This document shows positions 1 through 12,400 of a DNA stretch of 64,000 nt, in pieces (position 1 is the first letter of the stretch; the number at the start of each line of letters is the position of its first letter). Origin of the DNA: Odiellus spinosus. Taxonomy: Eukaryota > Arthropoda > Arachnida > Opiliones > Phalangiidae. The position numbers and the translations under genes are program-made. Under the pieces are notes generated by a model. That model was not told where the DNA came from, searched no databases, and saw only the letters and a list, made by a program, of their open reading frames with translations. Location of the stretch: the NCBI GenBank assembly GCA_963920705.1, contig OY987226.1:17176501-17240500 (forward strand). The letters run 5' to 3'.

Positions 1-363
1 TTATAATTAATTTGCATAAAAACAGCGGTTATTTCAAAGTATTATTTTAAAGTAGCAAACGATGTTATTACCATTTTGGCAACGTTGAATTCAAACGATT
101 CGCTTTGTTAGTAATTAGTTATTTTGAAAATAGTACCATACGAAGATATCAAATCAAAACTTATAGATAGGCTAGAAGCGCTTCAAAACACCAAAAACAC
201 AAAAACCATTTTGATAAACCCTCGAAATGTTATAGGTACAAAAACCACACAAAGATTAATCCATTTACTTATACGTGTTACGTAGCAATCGCAAAACCAG
301 CGACCCAAAGTTTGTGAAATTAAAGGTTAATTTTAAAAGACTGATTTTCATGTGTTACATTAC

Positions 364-451
364 CTTTGGATTTAATTTCAACAGAGTCTGGAAGATCTTT
401 GCCGTGAAGTGAACCAGACTCGCTGCTAGTTTCCGCAGCTGATTCCGCTTC
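364..451 (-). CDS. Ank2: Ankyrin exon 26 (acidic/serine-rich tail), last exon in window
   Basis: 88 bases, phase 0 in, phase 1 out. It encodes [20 protein letters not shown] and PDSVEIKSK before donor AAG|GTAATG. The open frame between consensus splice sites and the acidic, serine-rich wording fit the ankyrin tail. The gene continues beyond position 1. Confidence 0.75.
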
Positions 452-3400
452 CTAATGATAGTGGATTAGTTACATTAGTTAACTAATAAAAACCACTCAT
501 TTAAAAGTAAATCTTAGCTAAATAAAAATGATTGATCAAAAATATACCAAAATTGAGAATTATAACTTCAAAATGGTATACAGACAAAATCCCCAAAGAC
601 ATTTTCCAAATATAGAACAAGGTCCATAATCTCTCAGTTCTGAATACAAAATCCCCCCACAAAAATACAATTCCTAATAAGAAGTATAAATTACCCGCAT
701 TATATATAATATAGCCTAATTTTCAAAACTGAATAGTTAATTACCAGATTTTTTACGAGCATTTCGTACATTTTATTTAAGGGTGACACGCAGCTAAATC
801 CTAATCTGAAGCGAGAGTAGTCGCGCTAAACCGCCAATTCATTTTAAACTTATTTCGATCATTTCGCGATAGTCCAGCGAATATTATGACCAAAACTATT
901 TAATTACACATAACGTACGCTAAATATTACCGATTATCGTAAAATTGGCTTTAAGAGAGCGAGAAATGCTTCGAAAACCGAACTATACATCCGTTTACCG
1001 CCGGTGAAGAACTTACAAAAACAATCAGACTACGCTAATTAGCATAATTGTGTAGCCGGACTCGTGACGGACTTAAATTGATGGATTGTTTTAGAATAAA
1101 ACCTCTAAGTCTTACGAAAGTTCCAACCACGTAAAATGGTGCCTAACGGAAAATATAAAAATTCCCTATTGAGAAATCCGGAGGTTCCTTTTACTAATGT
1201 ATCTTTTAACCGAGCTTTCATGAACCAAAATTAACATACCTATTTTGTATCAAAGTAGCAAAAATATAGGTATTTATAGAACAAATTTACGAATTAAAGG
1301 TTTTTATAGGACCACATGGCAATTATAGGTATTATAGGTACCTTGAAAGCCCTGGTAAGGTCAAGTCAGGTCATAACAAAGGTTTAGAAATAAACTATTG
1401 ACTTAAACATTTCAAAGTAATTTATAAAAAATAAAATTGCATATTTGTGAGGATTTTGTCTCCATTTATATGTTGGGGGTAATTTGTTTTTCCTTTTTGC
1501 GAATTTTGTCTTTTTCCATAACTGGGCGGTTTTAGCAAGGGTGATTATGTCTTGGGGTATTTTGACTCAAATTATTATGTATTAATTATTATAATAATGC
1601 ATAGTAGTGCATATTATTTATGCACTACACCTTTATTATAGGGAATAGAGCCTCACACCCAAGATCTTCCTATAAGAATCTGTTTATCATCCCTTACTTA
1701 GCCTTTATGTTTTTTGGCTTTATATACCATCCCCTTTTGATACTGAGGATCTCATAAAGTTCTAACAAAATACATCAACCATAAGGGGGCGTTTAAAAAT
1801 GATGATTTTTAAAAGGGATCATCTCTAATGTGTGCAATGGAAGCTATATTCCCTTTAAACCATATCACTGGGAATTTTATGCGATTAGAAAACGTTTATG
1901 TATACAGTTAATTCAAAAAATGAGACTTGTTTTTGAAAAGCATGCTTCTTTTTTCGATTGTTAAACATACCTCGACGTCATTTAGCCTCTGCGTGATTTC
2001 GCAATTAAAAGATAGGTATGGTATTTAATTAAGGAACGAACATTAGTTTTATCTAGCCTAAGCATTATCTTTAATAATGAAATTTTATTTATAATTAATC
2101 TTAATTGAGTTTAGTATCGGGCTTTGTTTATTTTAATTTAACCTTCATTTAACTAATTTAAATATATCATTTTAACCGTGTTAATTTTAATGAATCTTAA
2201 ACGTGTTAATTTTAATGAATCTCAACCGTGTTAATTTTAATGAATCTCAACCGTGTTAATTTTAATGAATCTCAACCGTGTTAATTTTAATGAATCTTAA
2301 CCGTGTTAATTTTAATGAATCTTAACCGTGTTAATTTTAACCGAGTTAATTTTAACTAATTTTAACCGAGTTAATTTTAACTAATTTTAACCGAGTTAAT
2401 TTTAACAAATTTTAACCGAGTTAATTTTAACTAATTTTAACCGAGTTAATTTTAACTAATTTTAACCGAGTTAAGTTTAATTAATTTTAACCGAGTTAAT
2501 TTTAACTAATTTTAACCGAGTTAATTTTAACTAATTTTAACCGAGTTAATTTTAACTAATTTTAACCGAGTTAATTTTAACTAATTTTAACCGAGTTAAT
2601 TTTAACTAATTTTAACCGAGTTAATTTTAACTAATTTTAACCGAATTAATTTTAACTAATTTTAACCGAGTTAATTTTAACTAATTTTAACCGAGTTAAT
2701 TTTAACTAATTTTAACCGAGTTAATTTTAACTTTGTTAAGTGTTTATTTTAACTAATTTTAGTGTTAATTTTAACAAATTTCCTGGGAACTAATTTTAAC
2801 TGATTTTCTCGTGTCAATTTTATCAAATTTTACCTGCGTTAATTATAAATTATTTTAACTATTTCAACCGTGTTAATTTTAACTATTTCAACCGTGTTAA
2901 TTTTAACTATTTCAACCGTGTTAATTTTAACTATTTCAACCGTGTTAATTTTAACTATTTCAACCGTGTTAATTTTAACTATTTCAACCGTGTTAATTTT
3001 AACTATTTCAACCGTGTTAATTTTAACTATTTCAACCGTGTTAATTTTAACTATATTAACCGTGTTAATTTTAACTATATTAACCGTGTTAATTTTAACT
3101 ATATTAACCGTGTTAATTTTAACTATATTAACCGTGTTAATTTTAACTATATTAACCGTGTTAATTTTAACTATATTAACCGTGTTAATTTTAACTATAT
3201 TAACCGTGTTAATTTTAACTATATTAACCGTGTTAATTTTAACTATATTAACCGTGTTAATTTCAACTATATTAACCGTGTTAATTTCAACTATATTAAC
3301 CGATTTAATTTCAACTATATTAACCGTGTTAATTTCAACTATATTAACCGTGTTAATTTCAACTATATTAACCGTGTTAATTTCAACTATATTAACCGTG

Positions 3401-6400
3401 TTAATTTCAACTATATTAACCGTGTTAATTTCAACTAATTTTATCAGTATTAAATATAATTTTAATCTAAGAATTTAAATTTTATCACTAACTAGCTAGT
3501 TAATAAACTAGTAACAATACATTGAAATTCCATTGTTTTACTTGGAAAAGTAGTATAGGGTTTTAATTAACAAATTACACAGGGGTATAATTCTGAGTTA
3601 ATGTATTGTTACGATTAGATTAAATAGATTAAATAGTTAAGGAATGGAGTAATTACTTTTGTGGTTCGCACCTTCGTCATGTCCTGTTCATCGTACGAGG
3701 CATCGAGGGATACATCTCGTCTAAGAGAGGCGTCTCGTGAAGGACCCAACTCCTCCTTGAACGCGTCAAACCCTTTAAACAAGAGACGCGAAAGATTCAG
3801 GTTCAATTACATAAGTAATTTTAAACCTTATTAGATAAGTAATTAGATAAATATTTAAACAAGTAATTAGATAAATATTTAAACAAGTAATTAGATAAAT
3901 GGTTAAACAAGTAATTAGATAAATATTTAAACAAGTAATTAGATAAATATTTAAACAAGTAATTAGATAAATATTTAAAAAAGTAATTAGATAAATATTT
4001 AAACAAGTAATTAGATAAATAATTAAACAAGTAATTAGATAAATAATTAAACAAGTAATTAAATAATTAAACAAGTAATTAGATGAGTAATTAGATATAT
4101 AAATAAGTAATGGAATAAGTAATTTTATAAGCAATTAAATAAGAAATTAGAAAAATAAGTGAATAATTAATTATATAAGCAAATTAATAAGTAATTAAAT
4201 AATTAAAAAAGTTGAATTCTTACCAGACTGATCGAGTCTGACTTTGGCAACAGCTTTTTCAACTTCATCAGTGAAGAGTTGAACGTTAAACATGCATTTA
4301 TTTACAATGTCTTCTCGGTTTATTTTTCTTAGCGCTTTGTCTAAGTTATTGCCTGTTCAAATCGAGAAAGAAACGGACAAATACTCAATTAGTTGTACTT
4401 CACGTACAAACTTAAAATATTTGCGAATTCCCTTTCTAGTTGGAGCCCCCTTTCTGTTTGGTCAACGACTTTGTTACTTATTTAATAAATTTCCTTTCAT
4501 TGGTCTGACGATATACCAAAGACCAGAAATAAGGACTGGAGGTGTTTATCCATTTATAAATTTTATATCTGATCTTTGGTGCTCGTGATTAAATAAGCCA
4601 ATCAGATGGGCCAAAACCGTTCAAGGACTCTAACCAAAGCGAGAGGCTCAAGAAATTATTGCTTATGTGAATAACTGGAGGACGATTAGAATTGTTGGAG
4701 GTCTGGCTTACCGGTTCCCTTTGTGCCCGCTCTCTGCATCCATATCCTGAGCATAACGAGGGCTTGTTGCGTTGGATCGTCGGGGCATTCGGACTTGATT
4801 TGTTTGATGTCGGTTTCTTTGATGTCGAGCTGTAAGGCTAATGGAACCCAATCGTTGCCCAGTTCGCGGGCAATGTCCGATAGCCTCAAGTCCGCTCTGT
4901 GAATGAGTTCTGGTTTGGCCAGACCCGTTTCTTCCACGAAACCATATTTTTTTTCTAGCGTGATTAGTTCCGACGTTAAGACAGCCGTACCATCCGCCTA
5001 ACAAGTACAATGTTTTAGCCAATCAGAACCACACGTTCTAGTTCAATAATATTTCCTACGCGCCTTACCTTGCAAACATCGGGTAAGACAATATTGAGGT
5101 TACAGATAGGTATTTGAGGAGGTTCTCCCCTTCCGACTTTGGGTTCCCTCATGAAGCATATCCTTCCTAATGGATCTTGGTGAGGGTCCTTGACCCGTAT
5201 TGTGAATGGTAACCTATTCTCTCTAAAAGCTTGGAAGCTCAGTTTCAACTGTTCTCCTGATTTCGTCACTGGTATCAGGTTGCCGGCGAACTCCAAGAAT
5301 TGCGTTTTGCTTTCCAGTACCTTTACCACAAAGACACCATCGTTAAAACTGGTAATTTTTTTATTCTGGGACCTTGTCACCAAAGCGTACTTACTTCAAC
5401 ATCTCGACTCTTGGCGACTTCGGTAAAGTGTTCTTGGTGTTCTAACGTTTTGTCTTCTTTGTCGTCGGTCATGCAGAAGACTCTAAGCTCTGCTTCCATG
5501 GGATCTGGTCGTTTAGAGAAGACAACGAATTTGGCCATGAATGGCACGTGAATCGCTTCTTTGTATAATTCCGTCGCGTATTTCGTCGCTTCGTTTACTT
5601 GACGACAGTCCATTAACCAGAACCTAATTACCCGATAACGAGGATATAAATTAACACTAGGCTATTTCTATCGTACTACAGCCAGTTTTCCTAAGTATGT
5701 CTTGACAAGACTCTTGGAATTATTGCTATGAGAAATGAAATAAATCGTTTCACGTGAACGTTGAATTGTAAGAATAAAGTACACCATAGAAAATTTAGTA
5801 AAAGGAATAGAAACTTCAGTTGGTAGCTGTTCCAAACTGGGTCTATTCAACTTCCGGACATCAATGGCAAGCTTTAGGGCGTGCTATATAAACGTCAAGT
5901 CTATAATTTAGTTTTTACTGTTTTTGTCGGCTGATCAATCCCTACTACGTCACTCGGCGCCAATAGGAGAGCAATCGGAAGTTGAGATACCTCTAAAAAT
6001 TGTACAGGCAAGGCAACGCTGAAGCTTTTATTGCTTATATTTTCTATGAGTAGAAGTACAAGTACGCGATCTTCATTGTATATCACAAACTCTATTCTAT
6101 CTTATTGAGAAGACTCTGGCCTACAAATTAAAATTGGCTGAAATACTGGCTGGTTCGCCAATACGCCTTTATAATTAAAACTGGACGAAAATCTGGGCTG
6201 GATTATTCCAAATTATAATTTCAAATGTTTGATTACCTGGCTGAAACTGTCGTGGTGAAGGAGACGCAATCGTTGACGAAGGTGAGAGGAGTTGATCCCG
6301 TGACGTCCTCCCATTGGGCCTTCGTCGTTCCTCCTGTAAAAGTGTAAGTACAAGGGGCCAATCATTACTACTTATCCAATAAATCCGACGGTAGTTATTG

Positions 6401-9400
6401 AATAAAAAAAATTGAAAATTTGAAAAAGGATTTAAAACTGATTTTTAGCTTGCTGAATATTTTTAATCAAATATAATTAAAAAATTTAATTTATATTCTA
6501 TTTAAAATTAATTTTAAATGGGTAGCACCGAGTGATTTCGAAGACGTTATAATTTTTATTTAAACATCTTGCGGGGTAGGGGGGGCGCTTCGAGGATAAA
6601 GAAAATATATATTTGTCTGGCATATAGTTCTCCCAAAACTCGACTTATTTTATATTCCCATTCGATGACGTCAAAGCATTGTCGTAAATTTCTCAAGATC
6701 TTCGAGGCTAATTTTACGTAGGAAGAACAACCATATATTTTCTTTAATTCCATCGCGCGTATTTGTATTTGTCCTGGCAAGCAACCACCCAGCATAGGAT
6801 ACGCCTCTGTGGGTGCCTACAAAATTTTCATTATATCGTGATACTACCCCTTTAAAGAAATCAAATTAAATAGTGTGCGGAATTAAATTGCATGATGATT
6901 AAATCGAGAAATAAATGTGTGCGCGATCAGCAAACTAGAAAGGCAGTAGCGCATCGCTCGTATTAAAACTAAAACCATAATGCAGTATCAACCTTAAAAG
7001 GGTACTTAAATTTCCATACAAAACGTTTTTTTTTTGTTTTGTTTTTATTTCATGAAAGTTAAGTCCCTTCTAACACCCTTTTCAGACGATACACGTTAAT
7101 TAACCGACTTCAAAATGAGTTTAGAAGAATTTAATCCATTAATATTTAGCTGAGACGGTTAGAAAAAACCATAAGCATCGTATTAGATATAAATATCAAT
7201 ATTAATTATTATTTTTTTTTTCAGAATCACCATGCCAAAAAAACGTATTCGAGAATATTTTCGGAATTTTTAATTTAAATTTAAATTTGGGCCAATCATA
7301 TTATTTCAGAATAAACAGCGCTTGCAATGCCTTAACATTAAAAGAATAGGCCGGTGTTTGACATCCAAGACGTTGGGCATTATTATTTTAATGTTAGGTC
7401 ATTACAAGCGCTGTTAAAGGCTGCTTTAATATGATTGGTTCAAATTTATATTTACTTTAATTGAAATTTTACCAAACTAAATTAATTTAAACACCAAAAG
7501 CGTGTCTAAAAATTCTGAAAAATTCTCAAATACGTTCTTTGGCATGGTGATCTCGAAAATAAATTCAAAAGCTGTTCCATTTTTAGCTCCAAGCTAGCCT
7601 TTAAATTACTCTAAGATAGAGCAGAACTTTTTGCGCTCAATGTTTCTATAAAAACAAACATTGACTAATAAATTTAGCTGCTTATATTATTTTACTTAAG
7701 GTAAAACTCGGTTAAAAAGTATATGGTCAAAGTCGCGTCTGAAGAGGGTAAAAGGTTAGAATTGAACATAGTTACCTCTCGCTAATTAACTAATTATAAT
7801 TTCTAATTTAAACCTTTCTCGTCGTCGTTATCAATCCCATCATTTGCTCCATATTTTTTTTATCATATAACACAGTACAATACTGAAACGAGAGCTTATT
7901 TGTTTGTTTCAAAAACAACGGATTTCTTGGTCTTATCTATTCTAGAACATAATTATAATATTCTAAATTGAATTGTTTGGTCAGAAACCTTTTATTAAGC
8001 GAGGTTCGAATTTTCATAAGAAATAAATAATTGCCAAACAAAGTAATTAATGATTAATTGATTTCACTGGCTAAAACGGGAATTAATGTTCGTCCACTGA
8101 CTTAAATGTAGAAGCAATATAGATTAGAGGTAAAAACAGGCAGAGATACCAATAATTCCGTAATTACGCTTATTTTAATCCCTCCTGCCTTTCACTCATA
8201 TTGTTTATAGCCTAGTAAACGAACAGATTATATTATAGAATAATTCTAGTTTATTCTGATTTAATTTTAGTTTTGACTTAGGTAATTTTCATTGCTAGGG
8301 CGGGGCCGTAGTATTCTTCTTCGTATAAACATTATGATAAATGGTATACTTGGATCAACGCGTACGTGTACGTGAAGCTACCTTCTACAATATACTTTAG
8401 TCATCAAATCATATAAAGTTTGTAAACTTAACTTCAGGTATCCGTAATAGGTTCACGTACCTTGTTCACACTAGTGTATCGAAACCGATTTGAAACGGTA
8501 AAATTAAAAGCCGATATTCATATTCAAATGGCCCGGAATCGATGACGTGTCATATTCATAAATAGATTCATTATCATTTCATTTATCTGTTGTTCAAACC
8601 GAATCGGTTTGAAACTGGTTTCCGAAGAAGTTTCGAAAATTCAATTCATATCGAATCGAAGAAAAGGGTTTTCAGTTTGCACAAGAGCTCCTAGTGTGAA
8701 CGTGGCTTGAATTTACATTTAAAATTTGCTTCTAAACTCGCGTTAATTAAATGTTATTCGTTTTCGATTAACATAATTTCATGATAGAAATTCGTCCAAT
8801 AAACTACGTTTTAAAATAATATTTCAACTTAAGTTACGATTATTTAAGGTTGGATTTTTCGCTTCCATTTTTAGTAGAAAAGAAGTATATACGTACTTAC
8901 CAAAAAGAAGTTAATTGATTTTGGAGAAAAACAGAATAAAAATCATAGTAAAAAGTGTTTGTAAAAGAAAGACACGTGTTTTATGACAGACGAAGAAGAA
9001 ATAATTAAAGCCAGAAAAAAGCTGCGGTGGAAGTTAGTGCGAAACGGCACAAAAAAAGAAGAAGCTCGGCTTTCATTGATCGACCACAAAAGCGCTTTCT
9101 TATTATGCGAAACGTGTTTCGTGTATATTTAAAATTAAGCTTTTTTTGTAATTAAGTGCTCGTTAAAAAGTTATCTGACCAAGCAATTCCAACGTACTAC
9201 TATTCAACGTACACTGAAAGCAAGCTGACTAACACTACAACGTTACGTACGTGTTGTTTGTAGAAATAAATACTATCACATTGCGACAAAAAAATACGTG
9301 ATCATGTAATTTACGTCGATGAATGGAGAAATTATGGAATTTCTAACTAAACATCAATTTATTTATAAGTATGCCTAACTAGAAATACATTTCGGTTACC

Positions 9401-12400
9401 AAGAATAATTATCTCGGTTTGCAACACCCAGTTGTTTTAATCAAAGGGAGGGTGAAGTGTTTGTTAGATCTTTAGTATTAAAATTATTAGCCATGGTGAT
9501 ATAGAAATTTAATGAAGTTTTATCAAAAGTCTATCACTTTATTCCATAAAAGTAAATAACGCCCCGTTGCTTAATACTATCAGTAAAGGTCCAGTTTTGC
9601 TTCAGAGACCATCACTTAAAAATAACCAAAAAGTCATCACCCCTGCCTAGCCGGCTCGAGTGGTTTGGACTCTTCCTCGATATTTTAAGTCGGGAGAGAG
9701 GGACGGATTTTGGGCTTTATTGTCTTCCCTCCCAATTTTTAAAACACACCAAACTGTTTTTACAAAAATATATTTGGGGCAAGGAATTATTCGTTGTAAC
9801 CGAAATACATTCCCGGCCTATCTAAAACAAGCACATTTACATACTCCCAAACTCCTAAAAGCTCTGTTCAGACTATACCAATATTTTTCGGTACGGTTGC
9901 CATTTCTGGGATGTAAAATGCAAATTGCTTAAAACGAATTGATTCTTAAAAATTTTGGTTTTAATATTTATATATATATTAACAATATATCAATCTTGAT
10001 CAAATATCCTATAGTTTTTATTTCGCTTTCGCTCATCAATTTGCCTGTTCAAATGGTACAACGTAATCAATCAATTTGAGTTTAGTTGAATCGAGGCTTT
10101 AGTAAAATTTACCGTTGATTTCAATGTTAAATTAATTACAGTTATGTCCAAATAATTCTACGAGGTGAATGTTTGAGGTAGCTTGTGCTCAAATTTGTTA
10201 AAAAAAAATTAACCAAATAAACAAAATTCTGGCTGAAGAATTACATAGCGATTTGATTCGCTAATACCGAGACTATTTCAAAGAAATTATTTTCAATAAG
10301 AAATATTTTACAATTATTCCGTAGACGCGTTAGCATCTTATGGTACGGGCCGCTCGTCATGTGTAATGTAACTATCGGAGACGATCAGGTTTACGCGAGT
10401 GAGATAATTTGAACAGAGCCTTTTCTAGTCTACTCTAGAAATTGTGTTTGAGAAATAGTACCTGCGTGGTGATACGTGTACTTGTACGTGAAAATAAGTT
10501 TAATAAATGTAAATTTCACGTACAGCTGGCAGCACGCGCGAAGCTTGACGATTTCTTGACTTTCAGATAAAGAAACCTGGCTTTGCACGCGCTGCCAACT
10601 CTACAACACACGTGACCAAATACGCTGTAAATTATGGTGGGTTCACGTATCATTTCTCAACCTATATATAATATACATATAAAATTCTAATCGTAGAAAA
10701 TAGAAAGAAGAAGAAGTCTAGGACAGGGCCCCGGCCGATGAGGAACGACCTCTGTGAAGGGCAAAAAACTTTCCTTAAAAAATTCCTTCCACACCCTTTG
10801 CCTATTAACTGGAAGATAAAACCTAAAATGTGGATTTTCACTAAGGTCGAAATTTGAATATCTATCAAACGCTCCAAATGCATTTGGACAAGCTAATGTT
10901 AAAAAAAAATTGTGTTTCGTCTGACTAGAATACAGTGACGTTTTAGTGAAGGCTGTTAAGGTCATCTCGATCTGGAAGGGGTCCCAGTAAAAAAATCAAA
11001 ATTTTAATAGCCTGTACGACATTCGGAAATTGGATAGAACTGAAATGCGCTAAACATCAACTACTGTTCTTTCTATTTTCTACATTCTAATAAACTATAT
11101 AATTCAAAATTTGGAAATTATCTCGGGCCTAATCAAAAGTAATTAAAACGAGCTAATCTAAGATAATTAGCGACACATCAAAGCGAGCGGGAGCGAGATA
11201 GGAATCTCGGGTAAGGAACGAGTAAAACAACGACAATAGGATAGTAAAATTGAGAGAAAGAAAGATAGAAAAGAAAGAAGCGAAAAGAAGTTAGAAATTG
11301 AGAAACAAACCTGACTTTGTAATACCTGTTATGCTACACAACAACCTTAAGGTTGGAGCGTCCCCGCTATATTGGTTGATCATTCCTTTGGTAGCGGCTT
11401 GAGGAACCGGTATCGTCAAAGTGATCGGTTTGTGGAATTTACGACGACGGGGTTCTACCGTCACGATCGGACTCACCGCCACGCGGTTACCCAGCAATTT
11501 CGCCACCAGATCGGGCGAAATCGGTTGCGCCTGAAAGAACGCGAAACGATATAAACATTCGGAACAAAGAGCGCTATTAGAACAAGACCAAATTATATAT
11601 TTCAACCAAAACATCTCGGCACAAACTTCAAAACGTATACTAGTAAGTACAATAACTAAATTTAAGAATGCCATAAAGAACCTTTTTCACCATACCAAGA
11701 GAAATATGTCACGTGATAACAGCGTGATAACGGATGCTTCCCCATGTAGGAATACGTGGAGATGCTGTACAAGCGAACGACGTGAAATTCACTTCTCGCG
11801 GGATGAAGTTTTATTGGCATACTACATTTAACTACTGTTCTTATGGTATGACTTATGAGCAGAGACTTATACAAGCTCTGGACAAGAAGATCTGAAACCT
11901 TTCTTAGAGGTTCGCGTAATGACGATAGAGGTAACTTTTGGTGAATGGTGAGGCAAAACTATATACACGCCACGATGAACTAGCAAAATATTTTTGCTTC
12001 GAAAGATTATAGGGTCGAAGGTCAACGGTTGGGGATAACATGCTACGGCTACGCGAGCGGCATGAAACCTGAATTCTGAGGGTTCAATTTACAGATCCGG
12101 CGATTTTGTTATATTTCCAATATATTATTAAAACTAATTAGTTAATGTTTAAATGCGCGCGATGAATTTAGACAGAAATTGGAATTTTAGAATATTTTAA
12201 GATTCGTAAAGCCCCGTTTTCAGTCAACATTTTCCAAGCTTTTGCTTTGCGCTTTTCAGAAAAAGGTTTATAATACATCGAATTAATTTGGATATCTGCT
12301 TCTCTGTCACTTGAAGCATATTAAAATCTTGATTTTAGATTCACCTTTGATTTTACGCAAAAGTTTGAGATGAAGCGAAACGACTCCGGATAAATCTTTA

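Larger units (their letters stand above)
452..3671 (-). other. Ankyrin intron 25
   Basis: 3.2 kb. It contains two adjacent tandem arrays at 2172-3437. The remainder is AT-rich sequence in which I see no exon or element. Confidence 0.6.
6334..11325 (-). other. Ankyrin intron 19
   Basis: 5 kb. It holds a palindromic element copy (7221-7592), an inverted-repeat element (8463-8708), the small plus-strand frame at 8983 and a foldback near 10527-10595. A minus-strand 79-codon frame at 6556-6795 is not recognisable. Confidence 0.6.

Noticed and set aside
2870-3478. 202-codon plus-strand frame of LILTISTV-type octapeptides
   Set aside because: It is the direct translation of a 24-base minisatellite; the frame is open only because the unit length is a multiple of three.
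3775-4134. 119-codon and overlapping 77-codon minus frames rich in NYL
   Set aside because: Translation of the 24-base array in intron 24.
6556-6795. 79-codon minus frame with [15 protein letters not shown]
   Set aside because: Looks somewhat protein-like but has no family match I can support, no splice signals in the ankyrin phase and ends in a poly-G tract.
10687-10965. Overlapping minus frames of 92 and 73 codons
   Set aside because: Two overlapping frames with low-complexity ends and no domain; likely chance.
11311-11325. Extending exon 19 to the distal donor as the main form
   Set aside because: The proximal donor restores the family consensus [13 protein letters not shown]; the distal site is kept only as an alternative.
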